A stretch of 64,000 bases of DNA, taken from contig NW_004955475.1 of assembly GCF_000276665.1 (NCBI RefSeq), forward strand, positions 4,833,480 through 4,897,479, read 5' to 3'. The position numbers were made by a program, and so were the translations under genes. Below, one piece after another: positions 22,735 to 32,659 of this stretch; the first letter of the stretch is position 1, and every line of letters begins with the position of its first letter. The notes beneath the pieces were generated by a model, which was not told the origin of the DNA, searched no databases, and saw only the letters and a list, made by a program, of their open reading frames with translations. The stretch comes from Chinchilla lanigera (lineage: Eukaryota; Chordata; Mammalia; Rodentia; Chinchillidae).

Positions 22735-23220
22735 GCCTCGATTATAGAATACTAAGGAGGCAGTTTTTACTAAAGTATCAAGTGAGCTATCTAGACTGAA
22801 GCTATCTTTTGTAGCTTTTTCTTAATTCTGGGGCTGCATGGTTAGTAAATGTGTCTTTAAGTATAATCTGTTTTCCTGTTGAAACAGGAGCTAAGTACAT
22901 ATGCTTTACCAGTGACTTGTAAGTGGTCTAAGAAGGCAGAAGTGCTTTTATCTTTCTCTTGATAAATAGCTGACAATTTAAAAAAAATTAGAAGGCTTGG
23001 TCTTCGTCTTTCTTAGACATTCAAGAGTACATACTTGAAAATGTCTCCTTCTATAATTTCCTGTCTGTCTGTTAGGGAAGCAGGGGTCTTGGGTAGAGAC
23101 TGCTTGGGCACCAGTAAGAATTGGTTGTTCCCCTGGCTGTCTATCTACTGGCTTTCTAAAATTAACAATATGATATTCATCCACAAATGCAATAGTAGCT
23201 TCTAGTGATGCTTCCCTCAT
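22735..23220 (-). pseudogene. gag: Class I provirus gag: capsid C-terminal region
   Basis: It lies upstream of and adjacent to the nucleocapsid frame. An 81-codon frame (23220-22978) ends at an A/T homopolymer at 22979-22987. Past that run, in a shifted frame, come E-K-D-K-S and S-A-F-L-D-H-L, the pattern of the retroviral capsid C-terminal region around the major homology segment in class I elements. The break is thus a slip in an 8-base run plus later stops. Confidence 0.6.
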
Positions 23221-24214
23221 TAGAAGTCAGTGTTTCATTTAAGATTACTATTACTGAGTAAATCCTCTAAAGACCACAATGTACTTATCAGGGTAACTTG
23301 AAAATTTTCCTAGCTGTAGCTTGATCTTTTTATGTCATCAAGAGAAAGAGACATGTGAACATGAGTAGTGTCACATGAAGTATAATTGTACTTTGAGCAT
23401 AAAGAAGAATTACTTCTTAATGTGAAGAAAGTTTGAACATAAGGAAATTCTGACCATTTTCTCATTTTTAAAGTATGATTCTAGTTGTGAAATGGCATTT
23501 TAATTAATACTTCCCTCTGCATTCTGTTTTTGCTCTAGGGGGGTATGTAGGCCATGCAAGTGTGCAGAAAAAAAATGTAAAATGACCCTTTTTTTAACAG
23601 ATAAGTGTTGAGCATCTTCCAGTGCTTAAGAATGCATTCCAAAGGAGTAAGACACTTTGACATTGAACTTCCCATGTCTGAAATGCAAAAAGAAATTGGG
23701 TAGCTCCTTTAATATCTATTTGATTTCTTTTTATACCTTCATGGAATCCCTTGAGTAGATTCCACTCCAGGGTAGGTGGTTACCATCTGGAGAGAGTGCA
23801 GAAGACAGTTTGAGCAGCCTGTTTATACTGAAGGCTGCTTCATCTTTCCTGGAAGTATTACTTTGTCTTAACCCACTGATTTTTAGTTTTTTGAAACAGG
23901 GTGAGGCAAACAGATCAAAGGACAATGCCTTTATCTTGCAAATGAAATCATCTTTATGGATCAAATCAAACAAATGGTTTAGAGGATTTTCCTGGTCAAA
24001 AAGCCTCCAAAGCAGCTGTGACACATACTTAATCACCTAGGCAAACTTTTCTAGCAGCAAGAGAAGGCTACATGTTTAAGTCCATTTAAAATTGTTATAT
24101 CACTTAAACTCACAGATTAAACTTATATTTATTATCTAATAGTCACATTTTATGTTATTAAAGGCCCATTTACTAGTATTCTATGCACACATGAAAGAAA
24201 AAGCTTACTAAATT
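23221..24214 (-). other. Probable provirus gag/leader remnant, unassigned
   Basis: It lies between capsid sequence and the L1 insertion. A 101-codon minus-strand frame at 24036-23731 has balanced composition (a K-Y-V-S-Q-L-L-W-R-L-F opening) but matches no Gag domain I can name. By position it should be matrix/capsid or the leader. Alternatively it is an unrelated insertion. Confidence 0.35.
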
Positions 24215-24222
24215 CTCTTAGT

Positions 24223-26476
24223 CTTTTTTAAAGAGAGAAAAAACAATAGAATAATACAGAATTTCAAAATAAGATGATATAAAATTAACAAAGGTTATTA
24301 TATTGCATATTGTTATCTTCAAAGTAGTTGCCCAGATTACCAAATCTGGGCATGCAAATTTGATCAAACAATATAAGCACAAACTGTTCCATTCAATGAA
24401 CTAATAGAAATTGGTAGTACAATTTTTCCTTTCCTTTCTTTCTCTTTCCACCCATCCCAGTTGTTCTTTCCTTTTGAGAGTTGTCCTCCCCTTTCACTAT
24501 ATCTATTGTATTTTTGGATATTATTTACTCTTTCAGTATCTTACACTAGGGAGACAATATAATGTTTACATATGTGAGTATGGAACCCTGGAAAATGTCA
24601 AGACAAAGGAGCAAAATACAATATCAGACCTCTACCCCACCAAGGACAAGTCCAGGAGACATCAACATAGAAGAAAGTGAAAGTCATATACCTGAAATTT
24701 CTCAGGTGATAGGAACTAAAGTAAAGAAACAACTCCAAAAGGGTATAGAGTAAATGAAATAAAAAATAATCACTAAGGTAGAAAAAAGAAATGACAACCA
24801 TAATGAAAGAACTGTTAAGCATATCTAAAGAAGACATAGATGAAAAATAGAGGAGCATAGAAAAATGATGGAAACCTTGAATAAACAGTATAGGAAAAAA
24901 TTAGAATGCATGAAACAGATTCAAAGTAATACCCAGGAAATTAAAAGTTTAATTGAAAGCAGAAAAAATTGCTTGAACAAAGCTGAAGATAGACTTTTAG
25001 ACTTTGAAGACAAAGTTGCAGCTAGCAACTATGAAAGGAAAAATCTCTTAAGAACAACTAGGAACTAGGAAATAACAATTCAACAGCTGCAAGATGACAT
25101 TAAGAAGAACAATATAAGACTGATAGGTATCAACGAAATGCAGGGGTGTACAGTAATGACATAAGAAGACTATTTCCAGAAGTAGTAGCAGAAAATCTCC
25201 CAAGCATGGGGAAATGAATCTGACCTACAGTAAGTGAGGTACATAGAACTTCAACTAGCCTTAACCAAAATAAATCTACACCCAGATATATCATGATCAA
25301 GATCCCAGAAATTCCACAAAACAACAGAGTATTAAAACCTGTTAGAGAAAAGAAAGAGATCGCCTGTAAAGGAAAAACCCATCAGACTCACCACAGACTT
25401 CTCAATACAAAACTTTCACTCAGGAAGAGCTTGTAGTAATTTCATGTAATTAAAATAAACAGTTGCCAATGTAGACTGATGTACCCTGAACATCATCTTT
25501 GCAAATTAATGGAGAAGTAAAATACTTCCATGACAAACAACTGAAGGAATTCATGACCACCAAACCAACCCTACAAAGAACACTGAAAGATATTCTAGAA
25601 AGAAATAAAAATGACCACAATTCCAAGAACAACAACAAAAAGAAACCACCAAGCACAGAAAACAATTAAACAGAGGGGAGCAATAGGGAACCAACAGCAG
25701 GAAAATGACATGATAAAGATAAGTCAATGCATATCAATTGTAACCATCAATGCGAATGACCTCAATTCACCAATCAAAAGAAACACACTGGCATAATGGG
25801 TCAAGAAACAAAATCGAACATTATATTGTATACAAGAAACACATTTTACTCAAAAGGAAATTCATAGACTTAAATTCAAAGTATGGAAGACAATACTCTA
25901 TGCAACAGGAACCCAGAAAAGGGCAGGGATAGCTATTCTGTTCACAGATAATGTGAACTTCAAACCAGCAATAATCAAAGGAGATGCAGAAGGTCACAAC
26001 ATATTTTTTAGGGGAAAACTTAAAAAGAAGAGATAACAATCATAAGTATATATGTACCAAATATGGAAAAATCCAACTACATAAGACAAATATTAATACA
26101 GATGAAAAATCAAATAACCAATAACAATTGTAGTGGGGGACCTTAACACCACATTGTCACAAAGATCAGTGAAGAAATAATACAACTGAACCAAACTTGT
26201 AAACAAATGGACTTAGTAGACATCTACAGAGTATTCCATGCATCAGCATCAGAATACATATACTCCTCTGTTGCACATGGGATGTTCTCTAAAATAGACC
26301 ACATCCTAGCTCATAGAACATTCTTAAGTAAATGCAAAGAAATTAAAATTATCCCATGCATGTTATCAGACCGTAGTGCAATGAAATTGGAAATTAATAA
26401 CAAAAGAAACAACAAAACTCCATAAACACATGGAAATTAAATTACACCCTCCTGCAAAACCAATGTCTTTTTCTTA
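24223..26476. mobile_element. Rearranged LINE-1: antisense 3' end joined to sense ORF1-endonuclease
   Basis: 24223-24570 is an antisense L1 3'UTR. At about 24571 the orientation flips and a sense L1 starts at ORF1 (a frame with 'MEPWKMSRQRSK' at about 24580, the plus-strand counterpart of the ORF1 starts at 9644 and 37178). ORF1 runs to about 25.6 kb, then the ORF2 endonuclease to about 26465 (with Q-E-T-H-F near 25835-25850 and S-D-R-S-A-M-K-L near 26380). About 3.3 kb of ORF2 is missing between the two parts. This fits twin-primed inversion with a large deletion, or two independent insertions. A possible 8-bp target duplication CTCTTAGT lies at 24215-24222 and 26477-26484. Frames are broken. 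Confidence 0.7.
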
Positions 26477-26484
26477 CTCTTAGT

Positions 26485-28273
26485 TAGCATATGTAAGGTA
26501 CAAATATAAATCATTCCACTTCATAGTTGTTTATCTTGGTGAAAGGCAAACAGTTGTTCTAAGCTACCTCAGCATGATTTGTATAAGGACAAGGAGGTTT
26601 TAAGTTAACTCCCAACATGTTGGAGAAAAATTGGTATTTCTAACTAAGTAAAGAGAGAAAAATATGATAGATAAGTGGGGTTTTTCCTGGGGCTGAAAGC
26701 CAGTTTCCACTGAAAAAACTTTGTGTATCCACCAGAGAACAGCCTTGGCCATGGCGCCTCAGTTGTTCTCAGTTTCTACTGGTTCATGAAACCAGAAATT
26801 GGTGTCCAGAAAGGAATCCAGTTCTCTGTTTGGTAAATATCCCATTGGCCATTTTCTTCAATGGGGATTCACCAAAACATGCTAGGGAAATCTGTCCACT
26901 GCTGTAAGAGTGGCAGCTCTTCTAAGAGTGTTTAACTACCTGGTAGAGTAATGACTGTTTGTCAAAGTTCTGTAAGGGATAGATAAAAGCCTGAACAAAT
27001 CATTACCTAGCATTTTTTAAGCTTACAGTACAGGTTTCAAAGTCCACAACTTATTGTCACAGTATCTTCCTATACTCATAAATACTAACTAGACCTAGGA
27101 GAGGAAGAGAAAATGTTGGAGATCCTCCCTTAGGCTAAATGTGTTTTGGTCCTATAAATGTGGTGTTTGGGAAATTGTTCCTTCTGGTTTCACCCAGAAT
27201 TCAGTTCTATAAACTGTCTCAGGTTCAGTTTCCTTAGGGAGACTTGCCCAGAACATTAAGTGGAAAAATGGTTTTTACCTGTGTTTTCCTCAACAGGCAA
27301 AGTTCTGATGTCTCATGTGACACAGAGATGTGGTATGGTCCCTCATCTAAGTAAGATAACTTTCCTGTCTTCAGCATTAGTAAATGCTAATTTTCTATGG
27401 GCTTCACGTAGTGGTTGGCTAAGAGGATAAAATAGGAACAGTTTAGAGTTCTTTTCTCTTACTCTTAAATGCCTCCAAAACAAGGGAAGTATGAAATGGC
27501 AGGAAAAGTTTAGGAGGTCAGAGAAAGGAAGTCTTCTTTCATGGTCACTGTGAGTCACAGAGACAATTTGCTCCTGAGTAATTATTCTCAACCTGGAAAG
27601 GTGAGATGGGGAATCTCAAGAGCTAAAATTGCTTCCTCACCAGCAGAAAATCAGAGCAAAAAGGAAACTTAAGCAGAACAGGCTTGAAATTTCCTCTAGG
27701 GTGTAAAGGAGGATCAGATCCAGTCTTTCTCAGTGAAAGCTGTCTTCCAAATTTTAAGAACAGTCACTGACCTAATGTCTTTTAACTGATGTAATGAGTC
27801 CTGAGGTTTATTAATATGCACATATATTTTCTAAATGTGAGCTAGTTTCCTTTCAAAATGACACATTTTATAATATTTTATATAATAGCTCATTAAAGGA
27901 TACTCTAAAATTATGTTTCCCTAATGCTTCTACATAAAATAATAAAGCGCAGAAGTCAAATACATTAAACAAGTAAAACAAGGACCACTAGAAAGTTCAG
28001 CAGCTAAGTCCAAATTCAGCATATACAAAACCAGAAAAATTGTCCAATTAAGGAAGCCTTATATCTTTATAAACTTCTCATGCTTTCAACATAAATTTAT
28101 CATTATTTTAATAAAATTATATAAGAGACAATGCATGACCAACTACAAGCAATGGGCAAAGACATAACATCATAAAAATTTTTATTACTTAAGTGAGGCA
28201 AAGTCCAGGATCTACAAAACAAAAGCAAAGTCTTACCTCCATCCAGTTATCTTGGTGGAAGACCTCCAAGTGT
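26485..28273 (-). other. Provirus leader and 5' gag remnant
   Basis: It lies between the L1 and the primer-binding-like site, at the 5' side of the provirus on the minus strand. An 82-codon frame at 27591-27343 (ending F-T-N-A-E-D-R-K-V-I-L-L-R) has a hydrophilic end reminiscent of class I capsid, but I cannot prove it. Minus-strand stretches at 26.7-26.9 kb also look formerly coding ('FWFHEPVE'). The assignment is by position. Confidence 0.4.
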
Positions 28274-28297
28274 TATGGGGGAATGAAGCTCCCAACC
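28274..28297 (-). promoter_or_regulatory. Primer-binding-site-like sequence of the class I provirus
   Basis: The minus strand reads 'ttgggagcttcattccccc' just downstream of the LTR end. It resembles the 3' end complement of tRNA-Pro used by many gammaretroviruses (TGGGGGCTCGTCC pattern) with several changes. A 'gataactggatggaggtaag' segment follows, consistent with a leader and splice donor. Confidence 0.45.
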
Positions 28298-28700
28298 TGC
28301 TAGATGTTCGAAATGTCAAGTTCATGTTCTCTAAAATTAAGGAATGAATTCTAGAAACTATAAATTTTATAAGGAAGACTTATTGAGAGCAAAAGAAAGC
28401 TTCTGTCTGAGAGGGAAAGAAGGTGACCTAGAAAGTGGGTTGCCTCTCAGAGCTCTTTTAGACTCTATTTCCCTCTTCTTGAACCACAAGATCTGCAGTA
28501 GGTAAGAGTTTTAGGCTCTTCTCAGGTCTTTCCTGAGTGTATAAAACAGTGTTGAGCATACACATGCCTTTTCAGATTTCAGTGCATATTTCAGCGCTTG
28601 TCAAAGCCCTTAATAATATTTGATTCCCCACCTTTTCTTCCTACACTTTTCATTAAACTATTGTGTTCTTCATTTTCTATCTCAGTGGGTAGCAGAAACC
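28298..28700 (-). mobile_element. 5' LTR remnant of the class I provirus
   Basis: The R/U5-like block at 28445-28371 ('ccctctcagacagaagcttt' on the minus strand) matches the 3' LTR block at 18520-18441. The poly(A)-signal position reads CAATAAG. The U3 end is not certain: sequence from about 28.55 to 28.7 kb shows no match to the other LTR. Confidence 0.5.
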
Positions 28701-29218
28701 TTGGATATTATCTTTAAATATGTTCAATAAATCTCTCTCCCCCTGCTGCATTCTTTGCAAGCAGTTTTAGCTGGCTTAAGTAAAATAAAGAAAACTTTTT
28801 TAAACATAGTCATTCAAAGAATGACCAAACAAATCAGAACAAATAATTAATTGCAACACTGTAATTGATGTCTGTTTTGAATCTTAAGAACTAAGAATGT
28901 GAGTCATTTTCAGAGTTACTACTGATCTCGAGAGTGATGCTAGTACAGATAGAAGTTAGTGTTCTCATACATAATCAGTTATTTCTCCCAAGTAAACATT
29001 GCTCAATTTATTCAAGCTTTGATTCTTTTTCCACAATTATTTTTAAATACTTATTCTAATGTTTTTGCTTGTTTTTCATTGATTTTACTGGCATGCAATA
29101 TGTAGAATATATTATTCTGTCATTTTAACTGAAAGTACTATATAATCAAAATTTAAAAAGTCTGGAAGATAAACTGATCATCAAAAAATTATAGGAGAAG
29201 AAACATTGTGAGGACTCC
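28701..29218. other. Anonymous AT-rich stretch
   Basis: I see no gene or recognised repeat. A-rich and T-rich runs are scattered. Host flank of the provirus is the simplest reading. Confidence 0.45.
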
Positions 29219-29630
29219 TGTCTTGGTTACTTTTCTCTCCTTGCTGAGACAAAATACCCAATGCCCAAAATGAAGGAAGGAAAGGTTTATTTAGCTTACA
29301 GTTTGTGGAGGTTTCAGTCCATACTTGGCTGGCTCCAAGGCAGAAGGTAGCAAAGCAACAAGAGCAAAGGGGTGGGGGGGAGGTTGGATGGCAGCTGAAC
29401 GGCAAAGCAGCCAGAACAAATGGGAGGAATGGCGGCAAGCAACTTCTTTCCCTGCCTTACATTGTAAACAGGCTACCCCCACCTAAGGGGCATGTAGCAC
29501 TCACATAAACTCCATGCCCTCCTCTTCCACAGGCTCAGGATGTATACAAAGTAAGCACCCTGGCTTCCTGCTGAGTCACTTAGCCAAACTTCTAGACTCC
29601 CCAAGTTGACACAATGTAGCAACCATAACA
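29219..29630 (-). mobile_element. MaLR-type LTR (antisense)
   Basis: On the minus strand it opens TGTTATGGTT and ends 'gtaaccaagaca'. Its 3' part has 'ctccacaaactgtaagctaa' and AATAAACCTTTCC. This is the layout of ERVL-MaLR LTRs: a TGTTATGG-type start, 'aaactgtgag' before AATAAA, and a 'ggtattttgtctcagca' tail. The copy at 48940-49313 is a close match in the opposite orientation. No internal sequence is attached, so it is a solo LTR. Confidence 0.8.
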
Positions 29631-30684
29631 ACAGCTTTAATAATCTAGATGGTAAAAGCTTAGCTAGAAAAAAACAGTAAGGTTCTACAACAAAAGAGAT
29701 CACTGTTGTTAAATGAGTGGCACATACTGTAGAGTTAAATGCTGGATGCTAGAGATACAGGAGAAAGGACATGTTTGAATCTCCCCGTTTTGAAATTTGG
29801 ATTGGTTTTGTTTCTATTACTGAAATTAGGGGAAGGAAAAAGAGGAACAGGTTGGTTTTAAAATGAAGGAAGAAAAAATGCATTTTAAATTCAGTTTTAA
29901 ACTGTGTTTTTGAAATAATTGGAACATAATGACTATCACTGATTTAATACGTAAATACAATATCTTTAGTTTTCATATGTATGTGTATTCATGAAAGAAT
30001 CATTTAAATGAAGATAATGGATAAAGCCTTCATTTTGAACATTTCTTGGTTCCTTTTTCTATTGCCTACAGCATATTCTCTTTCTTCTTCCCTAAACAGC
30101 TAATACACTTTCTCTCACTATAGATAATTTCTCATTTTGAAAGAATTATGTATGTGTATTATGCTCTATAATGTAGTCATACTTTATGTATAGATTTTGA
30201 ATATCCTTTGAGTCTCTAGTGTGATTATTATGTGATTCATTCATATATCTGTCAGGTCTGACACAGGAAAGACCTTCCGAATAAAATTTTCTGCCCTATA
30301 CAAACAATGGGAACCCACGAGAAGGACCAAGCTGCCCTCTGAAACAGCAATGACAGCCATAAAGAAATTTAGGACTGGTCATACAATCTCCTAGATGCTA
30401 GAATGTCCAGCAGAGTCTGCACATCTGCATTGAAAGTTCCATCCTTGGAACTTTAACCCCACTCATTCCGTCCAAATCACTTCAGACTATAAACCCTCAT
30501 TCCAAATTCTATATTAACTTAACCCTTCCCCCAGAACAGCTGTTGATGTCACTACACTTTCAACTTGTCCTTACTTAAATGGAATGAAATCCAGACTTTC
30601 CCTCACTTAAACCTATCTCCTGTGTTTCCTCATGTTCTTAATTGAACAGTATCAATAACTGTGTAATATTCATATGTATATATA
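29631..30684. other. Anonymous stretch, possible old LTR at 30.25-30.66 kb
   Basis: I can name no gene. From about 30252 ('tgtcaggtctgacacagg') to about 30660 the base composition and C-rich blocks look like an old LTR, but I found no paired copy or internal sequence. The remainder is AT-rich and unassigned. Confidence 0.35.
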
Positions 30685-30712
30685 ATATATATATACACAC
30701 ACACACTACTCT
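30677..30712. repeat. (TA)n/(CA)n microsatellite
   Basis: A run of 'tatatataatatatatata' passes directly into 'cacacacacac'. Confidence 0.9.
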
Positions 30713-31352
30713 AAACACTTATATAGGAATGTTTTAAAAATATACTTTCATATCTCTTTGGGAAAAACCTACATTTGGAAAACTTAAATTATATCTTAAC
30801 TATACATTTAAATAAGTAGTTTGGATAAAAATCCAAACTATTTTCCAAAGTGGCTATGCCAGTTAATATTCTGAACATTAATTTATGAGAATACTAGATC
30901 ATACACATCCTTATCATTATTTAGTGTGGGTAGACACTTTGAATCTTCTCACTCTGAGGGGAGTATTATAGTATTGTGTTATGCCATTATTTTTAATTTA
31001 TCTAATGAATAATGCTGTTGACCATTTTTTTCTTGTACCTATATTGCATCTATATCTTTTTCTGCTGTCTCTGTTGAGATTTCTTACTTTTATTGGATTC
31101 CTAATTTTCTCATTACAAAAATGAGAGTTATGTACACATACAAGTTCTAAATCCATATACAGAATATATCCCATCGTCTCTTGTCGGATTTTTTACATTA
31201 CAGCCTCATCTACAGTAGAAGATTTTAATTGTGATGAGGTCCAATGTACAAATAACATGGCCCATGATTTTGTACTCTAGCTAAAAAATCTTTTGATAAT
31301 CCCAGATCACAAAGATTTTCTTTGATGTTTTCTTATAAAGGTTGTATAAGTT

Positions 31353-31525
31353 TAAGTTTTTATTTTGTGATGCTGAGGATTGAACCTTGGCATTTGAAGC
31401 CTAGGAGATATCCTCAGTCTTTTTCTATTTTTTATTTTCAGAACATCTGTCACTGTATTGCCCAAGCTGAGCTTGAATCTACAATCCTCTTTCCATAGCA
31501 TCCCAGAGTGCTGGGATTATACTTG
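31353..31525 (-). mobile_element. B4-like SINE (ID-B1 fusion, antisense)
   Basis: An ID-like half ('gaggattgaaccttggcat', 'cctaggagatatcctcagtc') is followed by a B1-like half ('ctgtattgcccaagctgagc', 'gagtgctgggattatac'). This tRNA-plus-7SL arrangement is the B4 architecture of rodents. Confidence 0.75.
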
Positions 31526-31675
31526 TGCAGACTATATAGTTTCAAGATATAATTTTATAACAATGATCTATTTTGCATTAATTTTGTAAATGGTACAGGA
31601 GTTGAAATTCAGTTTTCTGCATATTAATTGTTCTAGCAGTATTAATGAAAGAGATGTCTAGAGAAAATCAATTTT

Positions 31676-31828
31676 TTTATTTTAAAAATAAAAGGAAGAA
31701 AATATTAACAGATAGTCAACATTTTACAAAATAGCAAAGGAACAGTACAGACAGTACAGAGTTACAAACAGAGTGGTAGGGAATTAACAATGCTTGTTGT
31801 ATTACATATTGATATCTTCAAAGTGGTT
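31676..31828 (-). mobile_element. L1 3'UTR fragment with target duplication
   Basis: The 153 bp begins 'tttattttaaaaataaaagg' and matches the L1 3'UTR at 55131 over its length ('aaaatattaacagatag', 'gtggtagggaattaacaat'). A perfect 14-bp target duplication AGAAAATCAATTTT lies at 31662-31675 and 31829-31842. It is a severely 5'-truncated L1 insertion into the older L1. Confidence 0.88.
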
Positions 31829-32659
31829 AGAAAATCAATTTTATATAATTTTTTATCATCAGTCTGTTTTGTGTGGATCTCTTTTCTAGGCTTTAAATTT
31901 TCTTTCTCTTGGCTTCATTGTCAGTATCACACAGATATGACTGCTGTACATAATTAGTCCTGAAATTGTTAATTATAGACTTCTAATTTCACTCAATTCT
32001 TCTAAAGTTAAGATGGAAACTGTACACTCTGTATTCCATCTAAAATGCATAATTATGTTGTTAGTATTCACAAAAGATTTTGCTGGGCTTCTGATTTGTT
32101 TGCCTTGAAATTATGAAAGAACTGGGGAAGAACTGACATATAACCAGTGCAGAATCATCTGACTCATAAACTTGGCATTTTTTAGCAATTAGATCTCAGA
32201 CATTATGTCGTATAATTACTCAGAGCCATATTATGTTGCTTTAATTGAAGAAGCACTCTAAATCTTTTGTCATATTTTTAAAAATTTTATTTAAAAGAGA
32301 AAATAGTAAAATTAAATTTCAAAACAACAGGAGAGTAACAATGATTCATACATTGCTTATAGTTGTCTGTATATTAGCTACTCAGAATACAAGACGTAGG
32401 CATGTAACTGTTTAAACAATATTAGTACAAAACATTCTTTTCAATAAATTAAGAGAAATTAGTAGTATAACTATCTTAATTATCATATATATATATTTCC
32501 CCTTTTTTCTTTTCTCATTTCTCCATCCGCGTTTCTCTTTATTTTTGGAATATTTCTCCCTATTTCACAATATATTGTACATTTTGGATTTTATTTACTC
32601 TTTCAACATTTCACAAAAGGGAAACAATATTATGTTACCATATGTGACTCTGATTTATT

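Larger units (their letters stand above)
18370..28700 (-). mobile_element. Class I (gammaretrovirus-like) endogenous provirus, defective
   Basis: On the minus strand the order is LTR remnant (28.7-28.3 kb), primer-binding-like site, gag region, pol integrase, env, LTR remnant (18.7-18.4 kb). The class call rests on the integrase (D-x35-E core with a C-A-W-R-S-Q segment before the G-K-V-E block, then a GPY/F-type tail) and on a transmembrane Env with an immunosuppressive-like segment followed by C-x6-(C)C. Protease, reverse transcriptase and RNase H are essentially absent: only about 0.5 kb separates nucleocapsid and integrase. A rearranged L1 (24.2-26.5 kb) and an LTR (18.7-19.2 kb) interrupt it. 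All frames are broken. Confidence 0.75.
30715..32268 (-). mobile_element. Old LINE-1 ORF2 3' half (antisense), interrupted
   Basis: Antisense ORF2 blocks run in order: 'ttttccaaagtggctatgcc', 'gaatcttctcactctgaggg', 'aagattttaattgtgatgag', then after the SINE 'gcatattaattgttctagca' and, after the L1 3'UTR insert, the next segment. It is much older than the L1 that starts at 32270. It is interrupted by a B4-like SINE and by an L1 3'UTR fragment. Confidence 0.7.
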
